In this document: positions 15,955 through 23,099 of the stretch, one piece after another
How the letters are laid out: each line of letters starts with the position of its first letter
Position numbering within the stretch: the first letter of the stretch is position 1
NCBI GenBank assembly: GCA_014860395.1
Contig: JACZJU010000134.1
Span: forward strand, 1 to 38,496
Length of the DNA stretch: 38,496 bases
Direction: 5' to 3'
From: Burkholderiales bacterium
GTDB taxonomy: Bacteria; Pseudomonadota; Gammaproteobacteria; Burkholderiales; SG8-39
The notes under the pieces: generated by a model
What the model was told of the DNA's origin: nothing
Seen by the model: the letters and a program-made list of their open reading frames with translations, nothing else
The model's database searches: none
Position numbers and translations under genes: made by a program

Positions 15955-16025
15955 TGGCCGCCGCGCTCGAAGGCATACGCAGCGCGGATTTTTTGCGCGT
16001 CATCGCGGTCCTGATTGCACCATGA
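15954..16025 (+). pseudogene. N-terminal remnant of a CaiB/BaiF CoA-transferase
   Basis: ATG at 15954 overlaps the carboxyltransferase stop (TGATG) and encodes MAAALEGIRSADFLRVIAVL plus three residues before TGA 16023-16025. LEGIR..DF.RV.A is how class III CoA-transferases begin (the two intact ones here have LQGVKVIELGTLIAG and LDGIKVADFTALIPG). The frame stops before the CoA-binding loop, so it is probably a relic of a once-coupled gene. A random small ORF is the alternative. Confidence 0.5.
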
Positions 16026-16040
16026 TCCTCGCCGGGTGGA

Positions 16041-16055
16041 TTCACCTGAGGTGAA
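16041..16055. promoter_or_regulatory. Palindrome TTCACC-TGA-GGTGAA
   Basis: A perfect 15-bp palindrome 78 bp before the WG-repeat gene. The half-sites resemble the TTCAC/GTGAA operator halves at 3914 and 18655, but the centre-to-arm spacing is one base longer. It may be an operator for this gene or a short terminator stem. Function uncertain. Confidence 0.3.
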
Positions 16056-16132
16056 GGAGCGCGGCGTCCTCGGCAAAGTGCGGCACTGCAGGGAAGGAGT
16101 AAACTCTCTATCCGATTGATAAAAGGGTACGC

Positions 16133-17248
16133 ATGCAACACTCAACCACCCGCGTCATCAAATGTTTCGGCTTCCTGCTTCTGTCAGCCGCGATCTTTAC
16201 TCCAGGCCATGCGGCTGAAACGGGTCCTGCGGGCTCGGTCATGTCGGGAAAGACCGGTCGCGTGGCGATCGCGCCGGGCTTCGATGCCGCCGGTGATTTT
16301 TCCGACGGCTTGGCCGCTGTACGGGTTGGCGGCAAATGGGGATTCATAGACAAATCGGGGACCATGGTGATACGCCCCCGGTTTGTCGAAGGCGATGCTC
16401 CGTTCAACGCCAGGTTTTCCGATGGCCTGGCGGCAGTTCGGATTGGGGACAAATGGGGTTTCATCGATCGTAGCGGGAAGATCGCGATCAGCCCCAGGTT
16501 CTCCGGGGACGATTACAGTCCGCCTAGCTTTGCCGAAGGCTTGTCCGTCATACGCGATGGCTACAAGTACGGCTACATCGATACCACCGGCAAATTCACG
16601 ATAGCGCCGAAATTCGATCGGGCGTGGAATTTCTCCGAAGGCGTCGCGGCGGTCCAGGATGCGGACGGGACACAGGGGTATATAGACAGAAACGGCGATT
16701 ATCTTGGCGCGCGGCGGTACAGCAGCGCGTCCTCTTTTCATGAAGGTATGGCCGCCGTCAAGATCGACGGCGAATACGGCTACATCGACCGGTCGGGCAA
16801 TGTAGTGATTGCCCCCAGGTTCGACATGGCATCGAGTTTTTCCGACGGTGTGGCGGCGGTGCGTATAGGGGACAAGCTGGAGTATATAGACAAAACCGGA
16901 AAGACCATCCTCGAGCCGCAGTTCAATGGGACAGTGTTGAACCTGCTGGGAGAGGGTTTTTCGGAAGGGTTGATCGCGGTCGAACTCGGGGGAAGCACGC
17001 GAATCGCGGGGCCGGTCGGGAAGTTCGGCTTCATGGACAAAAGCGGAAGCATGGTGATCAAGCCCAGCTTCAGTTTTGCATCCAACTTTTCCGACGGTCT
17101 GGCCAGCGTTTCAGTCGGCGGCAAATACGGTTTTATCGACAAGGTAGGGAGGTTTGTCATCACGCCCAGCTTCACCGACGCTGCCTCGTTTGCCGAAGGC
17201 TTGGCCCGCGTTCGCATCGGCAAGAAATACGGATTCATCGCGCGCTGA
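16133..17248 (+). CDS. Secreted WG-repeat protein
   Basis: A 371-residue exported protein. A signal peptide spans about residues 1-28, with cleavage near GHA-AE. After it come nine tandem units of about 35-50 residues, each with a core like F(S/A)DGLAAVR(V/I)G.K(W/Y)GFID.(S/T)G...I.P.F, the WG/KWG beta repeat. Cores include KWGFID, KYGYID, EYGYID, KFGFMD and KYGFID; one unit is degenerate (KLEYID). Such repeats build beta structures thought to bind other molecules at the cell surface or in the periplasm; no enzyme motif is seen. It overlaps the convergent SH3b gene by 14 bp at the 3' end. Confidence 0.88.
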   Translation: MQHSTTRVIKCFGFLLLSAAIFTPGHAAETGPAGSVMSGKTGRVAIAPGFDAAGDFSDGLAAVRVGGKWGFIDKSGTMVIRPRFVEGDAPFNARFSDGLAAVRIGDKWGFIDRSGKIAISPRFSGDDYSPPSFAEGLSVIRDGYKYGYIDTTGKFTIAPKFDRAWNFSEGVAAVQDADGTQGYIDRNGDYLGARRYSSASSFHEGMAAVKIDGEYGYIDRSGNVVIAPRFDMASSFSDGVAAVRIGDKLEYIDKTGKTILEPQFNGTVLNLLGEGFSEGLIAVELGGSTRIAGPVGKFGFMDKSGSMVIKPSFSFASNFSDGLASVSVGGKYGFIDKVGRFVITPSFTDAASFAEGLARVRIGKKYGFIAR

Positions 17249-17873
17249 CCCGGCCGCGCCTCGCGCCGCGTTCCCTGACCGGGTGTGCGGGCGACTGTCC
17301 CGGCGCGGCAGCCGCACTCGGCGCTCGGTGAACCTCGGGGCGCCAGCCGCCTTGCATGCGCACCCCGGCTCGCGGCTGCGGATGGACGCCGGGCCGTTCG
17401 ACCGGGCGAAACGCTGGAGCTGGGCGCTGTGCTGGGCGCATCGCCCATCGCGGCGGCCGCGGATGAACGCTCGCGCGGGGCGGCCGGTGATTCCATTGCT
17501 GCATGCGACCGTACCAAGGCCGGTCGAAGTAGTGCTGATGCCAGTAACTGCCGATCATGAAACTGACCACGCCGATACCGATCGCGGCGCCGTAATCGAT
17601 CAGCGGAACGCCTGCGCCCTGGTAGGAATAGACGATGTCGCCTCCATACACCCAGCCCCTGTACGGGCCGCCGATGACATCGCACCAGCTGTAGTCCTGC
17701 AGACAGCCTTGAACCGCCACGTCGAGCCCGCTTCCGAGGATCGCCACCACCGGGTAGTCGCTGTCGGGCCCGGCGCGCAGCTCGACGGTCCTGGCGGTGT
17801 AAGCCGGCTGCGCGTTTGCCGCAATCGGAAGCAGGGCTGCCGCGGCAATAACCAGTGCTTTCAGCTTGTTCAT
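17235..17873 (-). CDS. Secreted SH3b-domain protein with Pro/Arg-rich tail
   Basis: A 212-residue exported protein. Signal peptide MNKLKALVIAAAALLPIAANA (cut after ANA, before QPAYT). Residues 24-82 form a bacterial SH3 domain, seen in ELRAGPDSDYPVVAILGSG and WCDVIGGPYRGWVYGGDI. A short hydrophobic stretch IGIGVVSFMIGSY follows, and the last 90 residues are rich in Pro, Arg and Ala and are likely disordered. SH3b proteins of this type usually bind peptidoglycan; no hydrolase domain is attached. The C-terminal codons overlap the end of the WG gene on the other strand. Confidence 0.85.
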   Translation of the reverse strand: MNKLKALVIAAAALLPIAANAQPAYTARTVELRAGPDSDYPVVAILGSGLDVAVQGCLQDYSWCDVIGGPYRGWVYGGDIVYSYQGAGVPLIDYGAAIGIGVVSFMIGSYWHQHYFDRPWYGRMQQWNHRPPRASVHPRPPRWAMRPAQRPAPAFRPVERPGVHPQPRAGVRMQGGWRPEVHRAPSAAAAPGQSPAHPVRERGARRGRVSAR

Positions 17874-17991
17874 GACTTGCCCCCTTTGCTTGCGACTGAC
17901 GGGTACAGGCTAGCAAGTGTCTGCGGACACAGGGGTAAGCGATTGTTTCAAACTGTAAGTGAGGGGGCGCGCAATGACTCGCGCCGTATTC

Positions 17992-18021
17992 CGCTCGGGT
18001 CAGGCTGATCCGAGCGTTTTT
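17992..18021 (+). terminator. Plus-strand rho-independent terminator without an obvious upstream gene
   Basis: An 11-bp stem (17992-18002 with 18006-18016, one G-U pair) with loop GGC, followed by TTTTT at 18017-18021. It acts in the plus direction, yet the nearest upstream plus-strand gene ends at 17248 and the leftward SH3b gene lies between. It may end read-through or antisense RNA over that gene. Confidence 0.6.
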
Positions 18022-18074
18022 GCTCTGCCCTTACAGGCAGGCCTCGCAGTGGCGTCGGTTGAGGTGTAGTCCCG

Positions 18075-18482
18075 CTAGTCAGGCGTGACCGCTATCTTGC
18101 CGCTGCCCAGGAACACGAGCGCAAGGCCCGCGAAAAGATAAAACGCCTGCAGCTCCAGCGTCCATCCGCCTGTCGTCGCCAGGGAAAAAATCTGGCTTGC
18201 ATGAACCAGCAACACCGCGAAGATCATGTTGATGACGACGATCAATCCGCCGATCCGCGAATAGATGCCAAGGACGATCATGATTGGAGCCAGCACTTCG
18301 CCGATGAATACGCCATATGCGAGGAAAGTCGGCAATCCAGCGCTTGTGAGCTGGCCACTGATGTAGTTGATGGCGCCGGCCGGATGCATCAGTTTCGAGA
18401 CGCCGTGAAACGAAAGGAGCAATCCAAGCGTCAGGCGCAGAACCAGTTTTCCAATTGAATCGCTTCGGAGCGGTGCTGCCAT
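18075..18482 (-). CDS. DoxX family membrane protein
   Basis: A 135-residue protein with four membrane helices. The DoxX pattern is clear: LRLTLGLLLSFHGVSKLMHP at the N-terminus, GVFIGEVLAPIMIVLGIYSRIGG in the middle and LELQAFYLFAGLALVFLGSG near the end. Bacterial DoxX proteins are related to thiosulfate:quinone oxidoreductase subunits and to redox-stress membrane complexes; a specific substrate cannot be assigned. The gene stands alone, divergent from the IclR gene. Confidence 0.85.
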   Translation of the reverse strand: MAAPLRSDSIGKLVLRLTLGLLLSFHGVSKLMHPAGAINYISGQLTSAGLPTFLAYGVFIGEVLAPIMIVLGIYSRIGGLIVVINMIFAVLLVHASQIFSLATTGGWTLELQAFYLFAGLALVFLGSGKIAVTPD

Positions 18483-18574
18483 GGCGCTTCCTCCAGATTA
18501 TTTGATCGGACTCTCTCCTGGATCATTCTGCCCTAAGTCGGACCTGGCAAGGCCGATTTCGACAAGGGGCGCTT

Positions 18575-18604
18575 CCCGTCAGCCTACACAGGAAGGCTGA
18601 CGGG
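18575..18604. repeat. Intergenic 11-bp-stem hairpin
   Basis: CCCGTCAGCCT (18575-18585) pairs perfectly with AGGCTGACGGG (18594-18604) around an 8-nt loop. It sits between the divergent doxX-like and iclR-like genes. No U run follows. It could be a barrier or an operator; function unknown. Confidence 0.5.
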
Positions 18605-18635
18605 CATCGCCGCGCTCGCGCGGCTTCATGTGATC

Positions 18636-18672
18636 TTTCACATATGCTAAAATCTTTTCATGAATGTGAAAA
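18636..18672. promoter_or_regulatory. Paired operators over the iclR-like start codon
   Basis: Site A is TTTCAC-ATAT-GCTAAA (18636-18651) and site B is TTTTCA-TGAATG-TGAAAA (18655-18672). Their centres are 20 bp apart, exactly as in the pair at 3914-3950. A TAAAAT hexamer (18648-18653) could be the -10, which places transcription start at or next to the ATG (18660). The sites therefore cover the -10 and the start point, as expected for autorepression. Confidence 0.6.
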
Positions 18673-19391
18673 CTGCCGGCCGCACGCTAGACCTGTTCGA
18701 GGCGTTCGCGCGCGCGGGCAAGCCCCTGTCGCTGTCGCAACTCGCACGTGCCATAGACGCGCCGGTGTCCTCCTGCTTCGGCATCGTGCGCACGCTGGAG
18801 GCGCGCGGCTACCTGTATGAAGTCAAGGCGCGGGGCGGCTACTATCCGACCAAGCTGCTGTTCGAGCACGCCCGCACCATCGCCAGCCACGATCCGCTGG
18901 CCGATCGCTTCGTGCCGCTGCTGGAAAAACTGCGCGAGCAGACCGGCGAGACGGTGCTGCTCGCCAAGCGCCTGGACCGGCAGGCGGTATACCTCGCCGT
19001 ACTCGACGGACTGCACAGCATACGCTACAGCCCCAAGGTGGGCGAGTTCAGGCCGCTGCATGCAAGCGCGAGCGGCAAGGCGCTGCTCGGCGGCCTCGCG
19101 CTTGCGCTGCGCAACGAACTGCTCGCCGGAATGAAGCTGCCGCGCGTGACTTCGCGCACGATCACTTCGCGCGCGGCGCTGGAGGCCGACCTGGAGCAGG
19201 CGCGCGCGCGCGGCTGGTATGTCACGCACGGCGAAACCGTGGCCGACCTGATGGCGGTGGCGGTGCCGGTGGAGCTGAACGGCGAGATCTACAGCGTCGC
19301 CCTCGCCGGTCCGATGCAGCGCATGGAAAGCGCGCAGAAGCGCCACGTAAAACTACTGCAAGAGCTGCGCGTCATATTGGAGAACAAATAA
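18660..19391 (+). CDS. IclR family transcriptional regulator
   Basis: A 243-residue IclR protein: N-terminal winged helix (about 5-65) with helix-turn-helix LSLSQLARAIDAPVSSCFGI and wing RGYLYEVKARGGYYPT, then the GAF-like effector domain with LHASASGKALLGGL and VADLMAVAVPVEL. The start ATG has no SD and may be leaderless (see 18636-18672). The stop overlaps the next start (TAATG), so it is co-expressed with the CaiB and ACAD genes and probably controls them. Matching operators at 3914-3950 suggest that it also controls the SDR and/or TRAP operons. The effector is unknown, possibly a pathway acid or CoA ester. Confidence 0.92.
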   Translation: MNVKTAGRTLDLFEAFARAGKPLSLSQLARAIDAPVSSCFGIVRTLEARGYLYEVKARGGYYPTKLLFEHARTIASHDPLADRFVPLLEKLREQTGETVLLAKRLDRQAVYLAVLDGLHSIRYSPKVGEFRPLHASASGKALLGGLALALRNELLAGMKLPRVTSRTITSRAALEADLEQARARGWYVTHGETVADLMAVAVPVELNGEIYSVALAGPMQRMESAQKRHVKLLQELRVILENK

Positions 19392-20536
19392 TGAGCTGGT
19401 TGCCGCTGGATGGCATAAAGGTCGCGGATTTTACCGCGCTGATACCCGGGCCTTTCGCGTCGGCAATACTGGCCGACCTCGGCGCCGACGTGATCAAGGT
19501 CGAGCCGCCAAGAGGGGATGGCGCGCGCAGCCTGCTGCCGGCGGTGTTCCATGCGGCCAACCGCAACAAGCGCTCGATCGCGCTGGATCTGAAGCACGCG
19601 GATGCGAAACCGGTGATAGCACGCCTGGCGCGCTGGGCCGACATCGTTATCGAGGGCAATCGTCCCGGCGTTGCTGCGCGCCTGGGCATCGATTACGCCA
19701 GCCTGTCGGCGCTGAATCCCGGGCTGATCTACTGCTCGCTTTCGGGCTTCGGGCAGAACGGTGCCTGGCGCGACAAACCCGGACACGATATAGGCTACGT
19801 GGGCGCGAGCGGCGGTCTGTCCTATCCGGGTTCCTGGCTGGGCAAGCCGGCGCGCTCGAGCATACCTATCGCCGACATGCAGGGCGGCAGCTTCGGCACC
19901 ATCGCCATTCTCGCGGCGCTGCACGAGCGCAACCGCAGCGGCCGCGGCGCCGAGCTGGACCTGAGCCTTTACGAAGCTGCGTTGTTCTGCGCCGCGCTGC
20001 GCCACGGCATCGGCGAGCATACCGATCCACGCGCGCATATCTGGCCGGTGAACGATATGTTCGACACCGCCGACGGCAGCGTGCTCATCCTCGGCATCGT
20101 CGAGCAGCACTTCTGGGACAACTTCCGCGCCGCGGTGAAGGAACTGGAGCCCGCGGTGATGGATCCCAGGTTCGACACCGATCCCAGCCGGCGCAAGCAC
20201 GGCGACGATCTGTCGCGCCTGCTGAAGAAACTGTTCCTGAAAAAAACCGCGAAGCAATGGCACGATCTGCTCGAGCCGCTGGACGTACCAATCGAATTGC
20301 CGATGACCCCGGCCGAGGCGAGCCGCACCGAGTACGCGCGAGCGCGCGAGGACGCGGTCGAGTTCGGCGGCGAGCGCCATGTGCTGTTTCCGCTCTGGGC
20401 CAACGGCAAGCGCGGCGGCGAACTCAGGCGCGGCACGCCGGCACTCAATGCAGACGGCGCGGCGGTGCTGCGGGATCTGGGGTTCGCGCAGGACGAGGCC
20501 GAGCGTATCCTCGGCGCCGCCGGGGCAAGGGCGTAG
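19391..20536 (+). CDS. CaiB/BaiF family protein, alpha-methylacyl-CoA racemase-like
   Basis: A 381-residue class III CoA-transferase-fold protein. It starts in the IclR stop codon (TAATG). The racemase signature PGHDIGYVGASGG is present with His132, and the partner Asp is Asp162 (PIADMQGGS). The His-30-residue-Asp spacing equals that of the mycobacterial racemase MCR (His126/Asp156). This supports 2-methylacyl-CoA racemase (AMACR-like) activity, which inverts the methyl stereocentre before beta-oxidation of branched acids, over CoA transfer. Members cannot be told apart with certainty, so a CoA-transferase is still possible. The following ACAD gene starts 2 bp later. Confidence 0.85.
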   Translation: MSWLPLDGIKVADFTALIPGPFASAILADLGADVIKVEPPRGDGARSLLPAVFHAANRNKRSIALDLKHADAKPVIARLARWADIVIEGNRPGVAARLGIDYASLSALNPGLIYCSLSGFGQNGAWRDKPGHDIGYVGASGGLSYPGSWLGKPARSSIPIADMQGGSFGTIAILAALHERNRSGRGAELDLSLYEAALFCAALRHGIGEHTDPRAHIWPVNDMFDTADGSVLILGIVEQHFWDNFRAAVKELEPAVMDPRFDTDPSRRKHGDDLSRLLKKLFLKKTAKQWHDLLEPLDVPIELPMTPAEASRTEYARAREDAVEFGGERHVLFPLWANGKRGGELRRGTPALNADGAAVLRDLGFAQDEAERILGAAGARA

Positions 20537-20538
20537 GC

Positions 20539-21705
20539 ATGGATTTCAGCCTGTCCGCGGAACAGCAGTCGATACGCGAGGCGATTCGGCGCATCTGCGC
20601 GCAGTTCGGCGACGACTACTGGCTGGAAAAGGACCGCGCGCACGCGTTTCCGCACGAACTGCACCAGGCGCTGGCGCGCGACGGGTGGCTGGGCATCGCC
20701 ATGCCGGAGGAATACGGCGGCGCCGGCCTGGGCATCACGGAAGCGGCAGTGATGCTGCAGACGATCGCCGCGTCGGGCGCGGGCTTCTCCGGCGCTTCGG
20801 CCGTGCACATGAACATCTTCGGCCTGAATCCGGTGGTGGTGTTCGGCAGCGACGAACAGAAGCGGCGCATGCTGCCGCCACTGATCGCGGGCCGAGAGAA
20901 GGCCTGCTTCGCCGTGACCGAGCCCAATGTCGGCCTGGATACCACGCGGCTGAAAACGCGCGCAGTGCGCGAGGGCGATCGCTACATCCTGTCCGGGCAG
21001 AAGGTGTGGATCTCCACGGCCCAGGTGGCCGAAAAAATGCTGATCCTCGCGCGCACCACGCCGATCGAGGAGTGCCACAGGCCCGCCGACGGACTGACGC
21101 TGTTCTATACCGACCTCGACCGTCGCTATGTCGAGGTGCAGGAAATCGACAAGATGGGCCGCGCCGCGGTGGATTCCAACCAGGTGTTCATAGACGGACT
21201 GCCGGTGCCGGTGGAAGACCGCCTGAGCGAGGAGGGCAAAGGGTTCGAGTGCATCCTCCACGGCATGAACCCGGAGCGCATTCTGATCGCCTCCGAATCG
21301 GTCGGGCTGGGGCGCGCGGCGCTCGCGCGCGCGACGCAGTACGCGAAGGAGCGCATCGTGTTCGACCGGCCCATAGGCCAGAACCAGGGCATCCAGCATC
21401 CGCTGGCCGCGTGCTGGATGGAGCTGGAGGCAGCCAACCTCATGGTGTTCAAGGCGGCAAGCCTGTATGACAGCGGCCAGTCCTGCGGCGCCGAGGCGAA
21501 CGCGGCCAAGTACCTGGCCGGCGAAGCCTGCTTCAACACCTGCCAGCAGGCCCTGATGACCCACGGCGGCATGGGCTACGCCAAGGAGTACCACGTCGAG
21601 CGCTATTTGCGTGAAAGCCTGGTCGGGCGCATCGCGCCGATCACACCGCAGCTGATCCTGTGTTTCATCGCCGAGAAGGTTCTCGGTCTGCCCAAATCGT
21701 ATTGA
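20539..21705 (+). CDS. Acyl-CoA dehydrogenase, isovaleryl-CoA dehydrogenase-type active site
   Basis: A 388-residue ACAD. Motifs: MPEEYGGAGLGITEA (55-69), CFAVTEPNVGLDTTRLKT (123-140), SGQKVWIST and THGGMGYAKEYHVERYLRE. At the position of the medium-chain catalytic Glu the ungapped alignment gives Pro (about residue 367, RIAPITP). Glu246 in GMNPERILIA lines up with the catalytic Glu254 of isovaleryl-CoA dehydrogenase (LDLERLVLA). The catalytic base is therefore probably relocated, as in branched-chain enzymes. Position in an operon with an AMACR-like gene agrees with a methyl-branched substrate. It starts 2 bp after the CaiB stop. Confidence 0.9.
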   Translation: MDFSLSAEQQSIREAIRRICAQFGDDYWLEKDRAHAFPHELHQALARDGWLGIAMPEEYGGAGLGITEAAVMLQTIAASGAGFSGASAVHMNIFGLNPVVVFGSDEQKRRMLPPLIAGREKACFAVTEPNVGLDTTRLKTRAVREGDRYILSGQKVWISTAQVAEKMLILARTTPIEECHRPADGLTLFYTDLDRRYVEVQEIDKMGRAAVDSNQVFIDGLPVPVEDRLSEEGKGFECILHGMNPERILIASESVGLGRAALARATQYAKERIVFDRPIGQNQGIQHPLAACWMELEAANLMVFKAASLYDSGQSCGAEANAAKYLAGEACFNTCQQALMTHGGMGYAKEYHVERYLRESLVGRIAPITPQLILCFIAEKVLGLPKSY

Positions 21706-21796
21706 GCTGCAGGGGCGCAGCCGTCAAGGCCGGAAATGGGACGTGCATTTGCGCCTTTTCGTTTTTCCATGGTTTCAGATTCTTTGAGTATATGAC

Positions 21797-23044
21797 TTGC
21801 AAAAAATAGCGACACATACGCGCACCGCGCTGACCGTGCTGGGCATCTGCGTGCTGTTGAACATGATAGGCCGCGGCACCGGCGACAGCTATGTCGTGTT
21901 CGTGCTGCCGCTGGAGCATGACCTGGGGTGGACGCGCTCGCAGACGAACAGCGTGTATTCGATTTACCTGCTGGTCACGGGCTTGAGTTCGCCCATCGTC
22001 GGCATGCTGTTCGACCGCTTTGGGCCGCGTGCGCTCTATACCGGCGGCATGGCTTCGCTCGCCGGCGCCTTCCTGCTCGCGCCGCAGGTGCAGACGCTGT
22101 GGCAGTTCTACCTGACGGTCGGCGCGATGACGGGCATCGCCGCGGCCTCCCTGGGCATGGTGCCTTCATCCAGCCTGATCAGCCGCTGGTTCCGCGAGCA
22201 TTTGGGGACGGCGATTTCGACGGCTTTCGCCGGACTCGGCATGGGTGCGCTGTTCATCGTGCCGGGCGTGCAATACCTGCTGCAAACGCATAGCTGGCGC
22301 GAAAGCTACCACATCATGGGTGTCGTGCTCCTGCTCATCGTGCCGCTGGTGTTCTTCCTGCCGTGGAAACGCTATGTCGTAGGCCATCCGGACTACCAGC
22401 AGATCAAGCGCACGAGCGCTACGCCCGAGCGCGACTGGACCGTGCGTGCGGCGATGGGTACGCGCCCGTTCTGGGGGCTGGTCTGGGTATTCTTCTTCAC
22501 CGCCATGGGCATGTTCACCATCATGGTGCAGACGGTGGCCTATCTGGTGGAACAGGGCTTTTCCCCCATCGTCGCTGCCACCGCATTCGGCTTTTCCTCG
22601 ATGCTGTCGGTGGTGGGCGTGGTCGGCACCGGCGCCATTGCAGACCGCATCGGCCCGCGCCACATCGTCAGCCTGACTTTCGTCGGCAGCATCGCCGGCG
22701 TGCTCATACTGCTCTTGATGACCTGGTACCCGGTGCAGGGTCTGCTTGCCGCGTTCGTGTTCGCGTTCGGCATCTGCCAGGGCGCGCGCGGCCCCATCAT
22801 TTCGTCGATCAGCACGCGCCTGTTCGCAGGCAGCCACGTGGCCGGCATCTACGGTTTGATTTACGCGAGCAACGCCGTGGGCGCCGGGTTGGGCGCGCTC
22901 ATGGCCGGGTTGCTGCACGACCTGACCGGCAGCTACCGGCCGAGTTTCGTGTTTTCGGTGTGCGCGCTGTTCATCGCGGGATTGCCGTTCTGGCGCGTGC
23001 CGGAGTTGCGCAATTTCCACATGCGTCAGTCCAAGCGCCTCTAG
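21797..23044 (+). CDS. MFS transporter (OFA/MCT-like)
   Basis: A 415-residue protein with 12 predicted membrane helices. The MFS loop 2-3 motif appears as GMLFDRFGPRALYTGG, and its repeat as GAIADRIGPRHIVSLTF in the second half. A cytoplasmic loop (about residues 190-215) separates the halves. The style, including GFSSMLSVVGVVGTGAIADRIG, resembles monocarboxylate/oxalate-formate antiporter relatives, which fits uptake or export of the acid handled by the operon. The only available start in this frame is TTG 21797, because a stop lies just upstream; a later GTG is possible. SD is weak. Direction and substrate are unknown. Confidence 0.85.
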   Translation: MQKIATHTRTALTVLGICVLLNMIGRGTGDSYVVFVLPLEHDLGWTRSQTNSVYSIYLLVTGLSSPIVGMLFDRFGPRALYTGGMASLAGAFLLAPQVQTLWQFYLTVGAMTGIAAASLGMVPSSSLISRWFREHLGTAISTAFAGLGMGALFIVPGVQYLLQTHSWRESYHIMGVVLLLIVPLVFFLPWKRYVVGHPDYQQIKRTSATPERDWTVRAAMGTRPFWGLVWVFFFTAMGMFTIMVQTVAYLVEQGFSPIVAATAFGFSSMLSVVGVVGTGAIADRIGPRHIVSLTFVGSIAGVLILLLMTWYPVQGLLAAFVFAFGICQGARGPIISSISTRLFAGSHVAGIYGLIYASNAVGAGLGALMAGLLHDLTGSYRPSFVFSVCALFIAGLPFWRVPELRNFHMRQSKRL

Positions 23045-23059
23045 CGCAGCTTTGCGCTA
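23042..23059 (+). terminator. Short hairpin at the MFS stop codon
   Basis: TAGCGCA-GCTT-TGCGCTA, a perfect 7-bp stem beginning in the MFS stop codon (TAG). No U run follows, so it may attenuate rather than terminate transcription into the aldehyde dehydrogenase gene. Confidence 0.3.
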
Positions 23060-23099
23060 AGATTCACAGTGGTCGACGGAGCAGAAAGCGGGGAGTGTC

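Noticed and set aside
19391..20536. Loss of catalytic Asp in the CaiB protein (LYEA motif)
   Set aside because: The active Asp in this family is in the earlier GD/AD element, and Asp162 is present with His132 at the right distance.
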